A stretch of 63,171 nt of DNA. It comes from Deinococcus budaensis. GTDB taxonomy: Bacteria; Deinococcota; Deinococci; Deinococcales; Deinococcaceae. The DNA lies in contig NZ_JACHFN010000019.1 of NCBI RefSeq assembly GCF_014201885.1, positions 1-63,171 on the forward strand. Direction: 5' to 3'. Position numbers and translations under genes: made by a program. The notes beneath the pieces are model-generated. The model worked only from the letters and a program-made list of their open reading frames with translations, made no database searches and was not told where the DNA came from. Of the stretch, positions 41,241 through 54,744 are shown piece by piece. The first letter of the stretch is position 1; every line of letters begins with the position of its first letter.

Positions 41241-43013
41241 TCAGCGCCCCCGCTTCCGGGCGGCCCGGCCCGTTCCCCCGGCCTGAGGGTCCGCCTGCAC
41301 GGGCGTGGGGAGGGGGGGCCAGACCCGGTTGCGTCCCGCCCGCTTGGCGCGGTAGAGCTGCTCGTCGGCCTGCTCCAGGGCGGTCCGGAAGGCCTGGTCC
41401 CCGGCCCCCGGCGCCGGAGCGTAGCCCGCGCTGACCGTGAGGTGCAGGCCCGGGGGCAGCCCGCTCCAGCCCTGCGCCCCGACCGCCCGGCGCAGCTCCT
41501 CGACCAGGGCGGGCGCGCCGGCCGGGGGCAGACCAGGCACGACCAGCAGGAATTCCTCGCCGCCGTAGCGGACCAGCAGGCTGCCGGCCGGGGCCTGGGC
41601 GCGCAGGCGCAGGGCCACGGCGCGCAGGGCCGCGTCCCCGACCGCGTGCGAGTGGCGGTCGTTGACGCTCTTGAAGTCGTCGATGTCGAACAGGGCGAGC
41701 AGCAGGGGAGCGCCGCCCGCGCCGGCCAGCTCGGTCAGGGCGTCGTGCAGGCCCCGGCGGTTGAGCAGCCCGGTGAGGGGGTCCTGGCGGGCCTGGTCCT
41801 CGGCGCGGCGCACGCTGTCTTGCCAGCCCTGGGCCAGGGCGCGGGCCTGGCGCAACTCGCGCGCCAGATCGTCGTGGCGGCCCTCGATCTGGGCCAGGCG
41901 GCCCAGGGCCAGCTGCGCGCCGCTCAGCGCCTCCCGCAAGGTCTCCAGCGCCGCCGCCAGGTCGCCCTGGCGCTCGTACAGCCCCGCCACCGCCCGCAGG
42001 ATGTCCTGGGTCTCGCGGTGACGCTGCTGCGCGCGGGCGCTTGCCAGCGCGGCGGCGTAGTGCTGCTGGGCTTCGCCGAACTGGCCCTGGGCCGCCCGCA
42101 CCTCGGCCAGCGCCAGCCAGGCGTCGAGGTAGGACTGCTGGCCCAGCTGGGTGTGGTGGTCCAGTGCGGCCAGCGCGTGGTCCTCGGCGCAGCTCAGGCG
42201 GCCTTCGAGCAGGCACAGCCGGGCCGCGTGGGCCTCGGTCAGCAGCGCGAGCAGGCGGTCGGGCCGCTCCGCCAGCCCCGCGCGGGTGGCCGCGATGGCC
42301 GCGCGGGTGCGGGCGCGGGCCTCGGCCTCGGCTTCGGGCCGGCCCCGCTCGCGGGCCTCGCGGGCCAGGTTGAGCAGGGTGTGGGCGCGGTTTTCGTGCA
42401 GGTAGAGGCCCAGACTCCCCCGGTCGGGGTCGGGAAGCGACGCCAGCAGTTCTTCCAGCACGTTGAGCTGGTGCAGCGCCTGGGCGTGGTCCCCGGCCAG
42501 GTTTTCCAGGTACGCCAGGTTCACCGAGGCGTGCCCGAGGTCCACGGGGTCGGCGGCCCGGCGCGCCAGCGCCTGCGCGCCTTCCAGGTCGCGCCGCGCG
42601 CCCACCAGGTCCCCGGTCGACATCCGGACGATGGCGCGGTTGTTGAAAACCCGCGACTCCAGGTCACGCAGGCCATGCTCCTGGGCGAGGTCGAGCGCCA
42701 GCGCCAGGTGCTCGAAGGCGCGCTCGTGCCTTCCCTGGGTCGCCTCGATGCCGCCCAGCACCGAGAGGATTTCCACCGTGAGGCCGGGGCGGCGGGCGAG
42801 GGCCGCCCCGGCCTCCAGCGCCCGCGCCAGCGCCGTCTGGGCCAGCGCCAGGGCCAGGGCCAGCGCGCGCCCGCGAAAGTGCCGCGCCAGCGCCAGAAAC
42901 GCCGCCGCGCGCTCCGGGCCGCTCGCCGCGCGGTCCAGGGCCGCGAGCAGGGCAGGCGGAGTGTCGGGCGGCAGGCTCGGCGGCTCCAGAAAGAGGGCTG
43001 GCATGGCGGTCAT
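41241..43013 (-). CDS. TPR-repeat diguanylate cyclase (GGDEF)
   Basis: Makes cyclic di-GMP from GTP. The 590-residue product has an N-terminal array of TPR-like helical hairpins (about 40-400), a short coiled linker, and a GGDEF domain with DPLTGLLNRRGL, LFDIDDFKSVND, and the active-site RYGGEEFLLVVP. The catalytic sequence is intact, so it should be active. The inhibitory RxxD site five residues before GGEEF is not present (the sequence is AGSLLV). No membrane segment, so sensing is cytosolic through the TPRs. Start at 43013 (MTAMPALF) is a choice among nearby ATGs. Confidence 0.9.
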   Translation of the reverse strand: MTAMPALFLEPPSLPPDTPPALLAALDRAASGPERAAAFLALARHFRGRALALALALAQTALARALEAGAALARRPGLTVEILSVLGGIEATQGRHERAFEHLALALDLAQEHGLRDLESRVFNNRAIVRMSTGDLVGARRDLEGAQALARRAADPVDLGHASVNLAYLENLAGDHAQALHQLNVLEELLASLPDPDRGSLGLYLHENRAHTLLNLAREARERGRPEAEAEARARTRAAIAATRAGLAERPDRLLALLTEAHAARLCLLEGRLSCAEDHALAALDHHTQLGQQSYLDAWLALAEVRAAQGQFGEAQQHYAAALASARAQQRHRETQDILRAVAGLYERQGDLAAALETLREALSGAQLALGRLAQIEGRHDDLARELRQARALAQGWQDSVRRAEDQARQDPLTGLLNRRGLHDALTELAGAGGAPLLLALFDIDDFKSVNDRHSHAVGDAALRAVALRLRAQAPAGSLLVRYGGEEFLLVVPGLPPAGAPALVEELRRAVGAQGWSGLPPGLHLTVSAGYAPAPGAGDQAFRTALEQADEQLYRAKRAGRNRVWPPLPTPVQADPQAGGTGRAARKRGR

Positions 43014-43158
43014 TCTCGCGCGCCGACTCTTGCAGGGTCCTGACCTGTCTGGGGCCCCTTCGCCCCCTCCCCCCGCTGCCCCGTCCAGGGCCGCGCCGCC
43101 GGGCGCCGGGGGGCGCTCTTTGCAACTTTGGGCGCACGCGCCGGTCACCTCGCGCCCC

Positions 43159-43164
43159 TATGCT
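43159..43164 (+). promoter_or_regulatory. -10 box TATGCT, leaderless ABC ATPase start
   Basis: TATGCT ends 6 nt before the GTG at 43171 and so decides the start, since the frame itself is open far upstream. Confidence 0.65.
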
Positions 43165-43170
43165 GACGGG

Positions 43171-44127
43171 GTGGCAGCCATCGAAACGCGGGAATTGCGC
43201 AAAGTGTACCGGGGCCGGGCGGTGGTCGACGGCCTGTCGTTGAGGGTGGAGGAGGGCGAGGTCTTCGGCTTCCTGGGTCCCAACGGGGCGGGCAAGAGCA
43301 CCACGGTCAAGATGCTGCTGGGGCTGGTGCAGCCCTCGGGGGGCGAGGCGCTGGTCCTGGGCGGGCGGCCGTCGGACCCGGCGGTGCGCGCCCGCCTGGG
43401 CTTCTTGCCCGAGCAGTTCCGCTTTCAGACCTGGATGACCGGCCAGGAATTCCTGCACTTTCACGGCCGCCTCGCGGGCCTGGGGGCGGCCGAGCTGCGG
43501 ACCCGGGTGCCCGAGGTGCTGGAGGAAGTCGGGCTGGGCGGGCGCGGCGGCGAGACGCTGGGCGGCTATTCCAAGGGCATGCTTCAGCGCGCCGGGCTGG
43601 CAGGAGCGATTCTGGCGCGGCCCCGGCTGGTCTTTCTCGACGAGCCGACCTCGGCGCTCGACCCCATCGGGCGGGTGGAGGTGCGCGAGATCATCGAGCG
43701 GCTGCGCGCTTCCGGCGTGGCGGTCTTTCTCAACTCGCACCTGCTCTCGGAAGTCGAACAGGTCTGCGACCGGGTGGCCTTTGTCAAGGCGGGGCGGGTG
43801 CTGCGGCAGGGGTCGATGCGCGAGCTGATGGGCGGCGTGCTGCCGGTGGACCTGCGGGTGGACACGCTCTCGCCCGAGCTGCTCGCGGCGCTGGGCCGCG
43901 TCGGCGAGGTGCGCCACACCGACGCGCACACGCCGGGCCGGGTGGACGTGACCCTCTGGCTGGAGCGCGAGGACGCCCTTCCGGCCCTGGCCGACGCCGT
44001 TCACGGGCACGGCGCCCGGCTCTACGCGCTCTCGCCCCGGCGCCCCGATCTGGAAACGATGTTCCTCGAACTGATCGAGGGGGGCGCGCCGCAAGGGCAG
44101 CCCTCCCGGAGCGCCGTTCATGCGTAA
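43171..44127 (+). CDS. ABC transporter ATP-binding protein
   Basis: ATPase of an ABC-2-type exporter. The 318-residue product has Walker A GPNGAGKSTT (about residue 40), Q-loop region LPEQFRF, signature GGYSKGMLQRAGLAGA, Walker B LVFLDEPTSALDP and switch His NSHLLSEVEQ. The C-terminal extension (about 220-318) is common in this subfamily. It overlaps the permease gene by 8 bases. The transported substrate is unknown. Confidence 0.92.
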   Translation: MAAIETRELRKVYRGRAVVDGLSLRVEEGEVFGFLGPNGAGKSTTVKMLLGLVQPSGGEALVLGGRPSDPAVRARLGFLPEQFRFQTWMTGQEFLHFHGRLAGLGAAELRTRVPEVLEEVGLGGRGGETLGGYSKGMLQRAGLAGAILARPRLVFLDEPTSALDPIGRVEVREIIERLRASGVAVFLNSHLLSEVEQVCDRVAFVKAGRVLRQGSMRELMGGVLPVDLRVDTLSPELLAALGRVGEVRHTDAHTPGRVDVTLWLEREDALPALADAVHGHGARLYALSPRRPDLETMFLELIEGGAPQGQPSRSAVHA

Positions 44128-44992
44128 CGCCCTCCTGATCGCCGAACTCTCCCTGCGCGAGGCGGTGCGCAAGCGGCTGGTCGTCGTGCTGCTGCTGCTC
44201 ACCGCCGCGTTCGTGGGCTTTTACCTCTACGGGGTCTTCCGGCTGGAGGGAACGCTCGACCAGCGCGCCATCGACGCGGGGCTGGAGGGCCGCAGCGCGA
44301 GCGGCGCGGCCAACCTGCCCGTCATGTACGCCACCCTGTTCGGCATGTACCTGGTGTTCTTCCTGGGGTCGCTGATGGCGGTGCTCTCCAGCGTGGGGGC
44401 CGTCAGCGCCGACATCGAGAGCGGCGTGATGCAGTCGGTGCTGGCCCGCCCGGTGCGCCGCGCCGAACTTGTCGCGGGGCGCTGGCTGGGGTTCACGCTG
44501 GTGAACGTGGTGTACGTGGCGCTGGTCAGCGCGGCGCTTCTGACCGGTATCTACCTGATCAGCGGTTTCGTGCCCCCGGCGCCGCTCCCGGCCGTGGGGC
44601 TGGTGCTGCTCGCCATCACCCTGATCACGGCGCTGACCGTGCTGGGCAGCACGCTCTTTACCACCCTCGCCAACGGCATCGGCGTGTTCGTGCTGTACGG
44701 GGCGGGCTTCGCGGGCGGCATCCTGGGCGCCATCGGCAGCCTGTCGGACAGCCCGACGCTGGTCACGCTGGGCCGGGTCGCCAACACGCTGATGCCCACC
44801 AACGCCCTGTGGCTGGGCGCGACCTACCACCTTCAGCCGGAGGTGCTGCTGCAAGTCGGCGAGGCCACGCGCGGCGCCAACCCGCTGTTCAGCACCGTGC
44901 CCATCGCCTCCGGGATGGTCGCGTGGGCCGCCGCCTACGCCGCGCTCGCCGTGCTGCTCGCCATGTGGCGCTTCAGCCGCCGCGACCTGTAG
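44120..44992 (+). CDS. ABC transporter permease (ABC-2 type)
   Basis: Membrane partner of the preceding ATPase. The 290-residue product has six hydrophobic helices: one after the basic N-terminus (RKRLVVVLLLLTAAFVGFYL), then pairs around 75-100, 130-180 and 190-215, and one at the end (AWAAAYAALAVLLAMW), with the cytoplasmic motif ARPVRRAELVAGRWLGF typical of ABC-2 permeases. Start ATG overlaps the ATPase gene. Confidence 0.9.
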   Translation: MRNALLIAELSLREAVRKRLVVVLLLLTAAFVGFYLYGVFRLEGTLDQRAIDAGLEGRSASGAANLPVMYATLFGMYLVFFLGSLMAVLSSVGAVSADIESGVMQSVLARPVRRAELVAGRWLGFTLVNVVYVALVSAALLTGIYLISGFVPPAPLPAVGLVLLAITLITALTVLGSTLFTTLANGIGVFVLYGAGFAGGILGAIGSLSDSPTLVTLGRVANTLMPTNALWLGATYHLQPEVLLQVGEATRGANPLFSTVPIASGMVAWAAAYAALAVLLAMWRFSRRDL

Positions 44993-45010
44993 CGGCGAGG
45001 CAATCAGCGG

Positions 45011-45039
45011 GGGACCTCCGGGCGGGTGACGGAGGTCCC
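45011..45039. terminator. Hairpin after the ABC permease gene
   Basis: A perfect 10-bp stem GGGACCTCCG/CGGAGGTCCC (45011-45020, 45030-45039) lies 19 nt after the permease stop. No T-run. The remainder of 45040-45170 contains no gene that I can support. Confidence 0.5.
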
Positions 45040-45170
45040 GGCCGTTTGCGGGCAGGAAGCCTTCTCAGGACCCCGGCTGGACCAGGCGGCAGGCCGTCAA
45101 GGCAGCAAGAAGCCGGAAGCGCGCGGCTCCCGGCGGGTGGCAAGGGCGCCCACGTGCCCTGCCTGGTGCT

Positions 45171-45725
45171 TCAGCGGCGCTCCTCGCCTCCGGGAGCCTC
45201 GCCCCTGGGGGCAGGGTCGCTGCCCGGACGCGGCGCCGGGGTGTCCGCTGCGTGGGGCCGGGGCATGGCGTCGGGCACGGTGGGTTCGGTGCCGGGCGGG
45301 AGGTCGGCCTCGGGGCCGGAGGTAAAGCGCGGCCGGTTCTCCAGGCGGTCAGGCGCCTCTACCGGGGGGGCGGGCGAGGCGACGAGGGTGGCGGGCATGT
45401 GTGGCGGCGGGGTGGCCCCGGCTCCCGCGCCCGCCCCGTGCGGGTCCGCGCCATAGGCTCCAGCCTCGTGCGACAGCTCGCGGATCAGGCGCTCGCGGGC
45501 GCTGATCTCCTCGTCTACCCGGCGGATGTCTTCCTGCACGCCCTGCAAGACCTCCAGATCGGCGCCCGCGTGGTACGAGCGGCCCAGCCGGGCGTAGAGG
45601 GCGTCGAGTTCGCGCGTGAGCTGGAAGACCTCCAGCCGCAGGCGCGTCGTCTGCGCGACCTCCTCGCCCCGGCGCTGCACCCGCCCGGCGCCCCGGCGCA
45701 CACTGTTCAGAAGGTTGTCCAGCAT
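45171..45725 (-). CDS. Coiled-coil protein with disordered Pro/Ala-rich tail, unknown function
   Basis: Function unknown. The 184-residue product has a helical N-terminal half (about 1-88, LRLEVFQLTRELDALYARLG and DIRRVDEEISARERLIREL) that looks like two antiparallel coiled-coil helices, and a Pro/Ala/Gly-rich tail (about 90-184) with no fold. No membrane segment. Transcribed from a leaderless promoter; it ends facing the ABC exporter pair. Confidence 0.72.
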   Translation of the reverse strand: MLDNLLNSVRRGAGRVQRRGEEVAQTTRLRLEVFQLTRELDALYARLGRSYHAGADLEVLQGVQEDIRRVDEEISARERLIRELSHEAGAYGADPHGAGAGAGATPPPHMPATLVASPAPPVEAPDRLENRPRFTSGPEADLPPGTEPTVPDAMPRPHAADTPAPRPGSDPAPRGEAPGGEERR

Positions 45726-45731
45726 GGCCGC

Positions 45732-45737
45732 ATTGTC
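45732..45737 (-). promoter_or_regulatory. -10 box GACAAT, leaderless coiled-coil gene start
   Basis: On the minus strand GACAAT ends 6 nt before the ATG at 45725. Confidence 0.5.
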
Positions 45738-45832
45738 CCTCCGCGTCCCTGAGGGCGGGTGAGGGGCGGTTCACCCCCGCTTGGCGCTCGGCGGCTCCCC
45801 GGAAGGGCAGCGCGCCTGGGCGCCCGGGAGGT

Positions 45833-47710
45833 TCAGGCGGGCGTGACCGCGCGCTCGGGCGCCGGGGCGGGGTCGGGGGCCGCCGGGCCGAGCAGGTGCG
45901 CCAGCGCCAGCGGGATCGCCGCGTCCCAGCCTTGCGGGTGGCAGGCGGCGGGGTAGGGGACCGGGGGACCGTCCTCGCGCGGAAAGCCCGCCAGCAGCTC
46001 GCTGAGGCGGAAGTCGGGTGCCCAGCGGGCCACGTCGAACAGCGCGCGGGCGACCTGCCTGGCCCCGGCGTGCAGGCCGTAGCGTTCCATGCCCAGGGCG
46101 GCGGCGGCGGTGTCGTGGGGCCACACGCTGCCGTTGTGGTAGGAGACCGGGTTGTAGCGAATCTCGTTTACCCCCAGGGTGCGGATGCCCCAGCCGCTCC
46201 ACAGTTCCTCGCCCAGCGCCGTGCGCGCGACCTGCGGGGCGTACTCGGGCGGAATGATCCCGGTCCAGAGGGTGTGGGCCGGGTTGCTCACCAGCACCCG
46301 CAGCGGCCGCTTGTCGCCGTTCAGGCCGTGGGCGTAGTAGCCGCGCTCGGGCCACCAGAAGGCGCGCTGGAAGGTCTCGCGCAGCTGCTGGGCGCGGGCC
46401 TCCCACTCGGGCGCCCGGTCCGGTTCCCCGAGGTCGCGGTACATCCGCGCGGCGGCGAGGTAGGCGGCGTAGGCGTAGCCCTGCACCTCGATCACCGCGA
46501 CGTGGCCCTGGACGTCCACGCCGTCCTCGGTGAAGGTCGAGTCGCCGCTGTCTTTCCACACCGCGTTGGTGATGCCGCCGGGGTCGGGGGTGTACTCGAT
46601 CAGGCCGTCGCCGTCGGGGTCGCCGTAGGTCGTCAGCCATTCCAGCGCCGCTTCCCAGTGGGGGCGCAACTCGCGCGCCAGTTCGGGGGTCTGGCGGCTG
46701 ATCTCGCCCACCAGCCACACGAACAGGGGCGTGGCGTCGGCGGTCGCGTAGTAGGGGCGGTGGGGCGTGCGGCCCAGCCGGGTGAGTTCGCCCACCCGCT
46801 CCTCGTGGAGGATCTTGCCGGGTTGCTCCAGCGTGACCGGGTCGAGCCTTTGCCCCTGCCGCGCGGCGAGGTAGCGCGCCACCGTCACCGCGAGGCCAGG
46901 GCGGTGCTCACGCACCAGCAGCGCGATAATCAGGCTGTCGCGGCCGAAGGGCGCCACGAACCAGGGCAGCCCCGCCGCCGGAAAGGCTCCCGCCTCGGTC
47001 TGAAAGCTCAGGCTGCGCAGGTCTTGCACGCTGCGCTCCAGCACGCGCTGGTCGAGGGGATCGGGCAGGGTCAGCCCCGCGTGCAGCCCGGCGTACTCGC
47101 GCGCCAACGCCTCCGGGTCGCCGGGCGTGGGGGTCTCGTCTCCCTGGAGGGGAAAGACGCTGACCCGCAGCTCGGTGTCGCCGCTGATCTCCCAGGCCAG
47201 TGCCGCGCCGTCCCAGACGGGTTCGGGGGTCGCCTGCACCAGGGTGCGGCAGCGCAGGCCGTCTCCGGCCAGGTAGCTGAACTCTACGCCGCCGGGCACG
47301 GCGCGGGTCTCGACCGCGCGCGGGCCGAGGCCGCCCGGCCAGCCGCGCACCTCGAACATGTCCACGAAGTCGGCGCCCAGCTCCAGCCGCAACTGGTGGG
47401 TGCCGGGCTGGTACAGGGTCACGCGCAGGGTGTCGCGCAGCTCGGTCGCCGTGACCGTGAGGTCGCGGCGGTAGCCCAGGCGCATGGTGTAGCCCACGTT
47501 GGGATTGGCCCCCTCCTCGCGCAGCCAGAAGGGCCAGCGCTCGTGCAGCGCCAGATGCTGGGGCGGCTGGCCGTCCACGCGCCAGGCGTAGCGGGAGAGG
47601 TAGCGGGTGTCGCGGCGGTACAGCCCTCCCTCCTCGCCGACCGCCTGATAGTGGCGGTTCCCGACAAGGTAGAGGTCGTTTTCTTTCAGGACGGTGCGGG
47701 TACTCAGCAT
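45833..47710 (-). CDS. Glycogen-debranching-type amylo-alpha-1,6-glucosidase
   Basis: Glycoside hydrolase-like protein that would trim oligosaccharides taken up by the adjacent ABC importer. The 625-residue product has the N-terminal debranching beta-sandwich (VLKENDLYLVGN, YRRDTRYLSRYAWRVDG) and a C-terminal (alpha/alpha)6 toroid with PWFVAPFGRDSLI, QCE-like SGDSTFTEDGVDVQGHVAVIEVQGYAYAAY, and NPVSYHNGSVWPHDTAAAALG, all typical of the family. It is the last gene of the lacI sugar operon, 111 nt after the MalG-like gene. Confidence 0.88.
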   Translation of the reverse strand: MLSTRTVLKENDLYLVGNRHYQAVGEEGGLYRRDTRYLSRYAWRVDGQPPQHLALHERWPFWLREEGANPNVGYTMRLGYRRDLTVTATELRDTLRVTLYQPGTHQLRLELGADFVDMFEVRGWPGGLGPRAVETRAVPGGVEFSYLAGDGLRCRTLVQATPEPVWDGAALAWEISGDTELRVSVFPLQGDETPTPGDPEALAREYAGLHAGLTLPDPLDQRVLERSVQDLRSLSFQTEAGAFPAAGLPWFVAPFGRDSLIIALLVREHRPGLAVTVARYLAARQGQRLDPVTLEQPGKILHEERVGELTRLGRTPHRPYYATADATPLFVWLVGEISRQTPELARELRPHWEAALEWLTTYGDPDGDGLIEYTPDPGGITNAVWKDSGDSTFTEDGVDVQGHVAVIEVQGYAYAAYLAAARMYRDLGEPDRAPEWEARAQQLRETFQRAFWWPERGYYAHGLNGDKRPLRVLVSNPAHTLWTGIIPPEYAPQVARTALGEELWSGWGIRTLGVNEIRYNPVSYHNGSVWPHDTAAAALGMERYGLHAGARQVARALFDVARWAPDFRLSELLAGFPREDGPPVPYPAACHPQGWDAAIPLALAHLLGPAAPDPAPAPERAVTPA

Positions 47711-47821
47711 GGGACTCTCTCGGAAGGCAGCGGCCGCCGGGCGGGGCGGGGCACGCGCGCCGCCGCCCGGACAGGGGAGAAGGAAAGGGGGGCAAGGCGG
47801 ACGCGCCGCAACACCGGGGCC

Positions 47822-49360
<1,539 letters not shown>

Positions 49361-49412
49361 GGCCGCCTCCTGAAGCTGTAGACCGGGCCTGCGCGGCCGC
49401 GTCGGGAGCGCA

Positions 49413-50510
<1,098 letters not shown>

Positions 50511-50610
50511 GGGGAGCCTCCCTCCCGGGTCAGGGGGCCAGGAATGCGGGGGGGAAGGGGAAGGGGCCGCTCGGGCTTTTCCCCCCCCTCTTGCCCCCGG
50601 GTCCCGCCTC

Positions 50611-51842
<1,232 letters not shown>

Positions 51843-51846
<4 letters not shown>

Positions 51847-52892
51847 GGGGTTCCTCCGGGAGGGGGCGCGGCCGGCGGGGAAGCGACGGTCGCGCCGGGG
51901 ACGAGGTGAACGGGAATGAACTCGCCGCGCGGCGCCTGGCCGAGGCTGGCTTCCTGCATCAGCGTCAGCGCGGTGCGGGCGATGCGGGGGATGTCCTGGG
52001 CGACGGTGGTCAGGCGCACAGGCAGCGGCAACTCGGGCAGGCCGTCGAAGCCCACCACCGACACGTCGGCGGGCACCCGCAGGCCCAGGTCCTGCAAGGC
52101 GGCGACGGCGCCGGCGGCGCTCTCGTCACTCTGGGCAAAGAGGCCAGTCCAGCGCTGCCCGCCTTCCCAGGCCCGCCGCACGGCGCGGTAGCCGCCCAGC
52201 ACGGTGAAGTCCGACTCGATGGACGTGACCCGGGCGCCCGCCGCCTGGGCCGCGTGCAGAAAGCCGCGTTCGCGGTCTTGCGCCACCTGGCTGGGACCCC
52301 GGCCCAGGTAGGCCAGCTCGCGGTGCCCGGCGGCGAGCAGGTGCCGGGTGGCCAGCCCCGCCCCGCCCTGGTCGTCGGGCGCGACCCAGAAGGCGCCGGG
52401 CTGGTGCCCGATCAGCACCGCAGGAACCCCGCGCCCACGCAGCAGCGTCAGCCGCGCGTCGTCCTCATCGGCGTGCATGACCAGCACCGCGCTGGGCAGC
52501 CGGGACAGCCGGGTCAGGTCGGCGCGCAGGTTGAGCAGTTGCAGCCCCAGCGCTCCGGTGTGCTCCTCCAGCGCCGCCCGGAACAGCACGTGGTAGGGGC
52601 TGAGCAGCGGGTCACCCTGGGCAAAGGACAGCCCCAGCGTGCGGCCGGTGCGCCAGCTGAGCTGCTGCGCGGCGGGGTCGGGCACGTAGTCCAGCCGGGT
52701 CATCACCGCCTGAACCCGCTCGCGCGTCTGGGCCGCCACCGCCGCGTGGCCGTTGATCACCCGGCTCACGGTGCCCTTGCTCACCCCCGCCGCCCGCGCG
52801 ATGTCGTCAATGGTGGGCCGCGCCGAGGCCAGCCGCCCGCCCTGGGGCGAAGCGGCCTTCGAAACTGCGGCTTTCGGGACAACAGGATTCAT
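51843..52892 (-). CDS. LacI-family transcriptional regulator of the sugar operon
   Basis: Represses the operon it heads until a sugar binds. The 349-residue product has the LacI helix-turn-helix TIDDIARAAGVSKGTVSRVINGHAAV (about residues 26-52) and hinge, then a periplasmic-binding-type core (RTLGLSFAQGDPLLSPYH, GLFAQSDESAAGAVAALQDLGLRVPADVSVVGFDGLPEL). The ATG at 52892 follows two palindromic operators in the leader and promoter, so it is autoregulated. The frame continues upstream but runs through noncoding sequence. Confidence 0.93.
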
Positions 52893-52915
52893 CGTCGGAA
52901 ACACCACCCGCCTTT

Positions 52916-52927
52916 GTAACCGGTTAC
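52916..52927 (-). promoter_or_regulatory. LacI-type operator 2 (GTAACCGGTTAC)
   Basis: A perfect 12-bp palindrome with the central CG typical of LacI-family sites, 24 bp before the lacI start codon. Its centre is 66 bp from that of operator 1, about six helix turns, which would allow a DNA loop. Confidence 0.8.
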
Positions 52928-52981
52928 AGCGCAGCCCGGCGAATGTGGGTGTCGGCAGCCCCGAACCTTCACAGCGCAGTT

Positions 52982-52993
52982 GTAAGCGGTTAC
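52982..52993 (-). promoter_or_regulatory. LacI-type operator 1 (GTAAGCGGTTAC)
   Basis: Nearly the same palindrome as operator 2 with one change. It lies where transcription should start from the -10 box at 53000-53005, so bound repressor would block initiation. Confidence 0.8.
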
Positions 52994-52999
52994 AGCCCC

Positions 53000-53027
53000 A
53001 TTGTGAACTTTTCGGCGCGGCTGTCAA
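53000..53027 (-). promoter_or_regulatory. Sugar operon promoter (-35 TTGACA, -10 CACAAT)
   Basis: On the minus strand the consensus TTGACA (53027-53022) and CACAAT (53005-53000) are separated by 16 bp. Transcription should start near 52993, inside operator 1. Confidence 0.7.
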
Positions 53028-53168
53028 GGGGCCTGGGCCAGCCTTGACTCGCGGGTTCAAGGGGCGCCCAGGGCCGGTGTGCCCGGCGCAAGTGATGCGT
53101 GCGGAGGAGCGCGGGGCGCGGCAGGGGCCTTGCCGCGCTGGCCTCCCAGGCGCCAGACTCGGGGCACC

Positions 53169-54293
<1,125 letters not shown>

Positions 54294-54330
54294 GCCGGAC
54301 GGGGAACAACACCGGGCCGCCCGCACGCCG

Positions 54331-54336
54331 TAGGCT
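54331..54336 (+). promoter_or_regulatory. -10 box TAGGCT, leaderless DUF454 start
   Basis: TAGGCT ends 7 nt before the ATG at 54344. Confidence 0.55.
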
Positions 54337-54343
54337 GGGGCGC

Positions 54344-54736
54344 ATGACTCCGTCTCCGCCGCCCCCTCCCGTGATTCGCCCGCTGTGGGTGGCGCTGGGC
54401 TTCGTGCTGACCGGGCTGGGGTTCGTGGGGCTGATCCTGCCGGGGTTGCCGGGCACGGTGTGGTTCGTGCTGGCGGCGGGCGCTTTTGCGCGTGGCAACC
54501 CGAAGTGGGAGGCCTGGCTGCTCTCGCGCCCGGTGGTGGGCGGGCTGGTGCGCGACTTCCGCGAGGGCCGGGGGATGCCGCTGCGGGCCAAGTGGCTCGC
54601 CTGCACCTGCATCGCGCTGGCGGTGGCCTGGAGCCTCACGCGCATTCCGGTGCTGGCCGGACAGGTCGCCTGGGTGCTGGTGGCGCTGGCGGGTATCCTC
54701 TACATCACGCTGTGGATTCCGACACGCCGCCCCTGA
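54344..54736 (+). CDS. YbaN-family (DUF454) inner-membrane protein
   Basis: Small membrane protein of unknown role. The 130-residue product has the DUF454 layout: two hydrophobic helices (LWVALGFVLTGLGFVGLILPGLPGT-type block and following WFVLAAGAFARGNPKWEAWLL), a cytoplasmic loop with GGLVRDFREGRGMPLRAKW, and two more helices near the end. It lies 9 nt before the hydrolase gene on the same strand, likely cotranscribed. Confidence 0.88.
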   Translation: MTPSPPPPPVIRPLWVALGFVLTGLGFVGLILPGLPGTVWFVLAAGAFARGNPKWEAWLLSRPVVGGLVRDFREGRGMPLRAKWLACTCIALAVAWSLTRIPVLAGQVAWVLVALAGILYITLWIPTRRP

Positions 54737-54744
54737 CCCCTGAG

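Noticed and set aside
45040..45170. Possible structured RNA (SRP or RNase P type) after the ABC permease
   Set aside because: No conserved SRP core (GGAAGGAAGCA) or RNase P blocks could be found in either strand.
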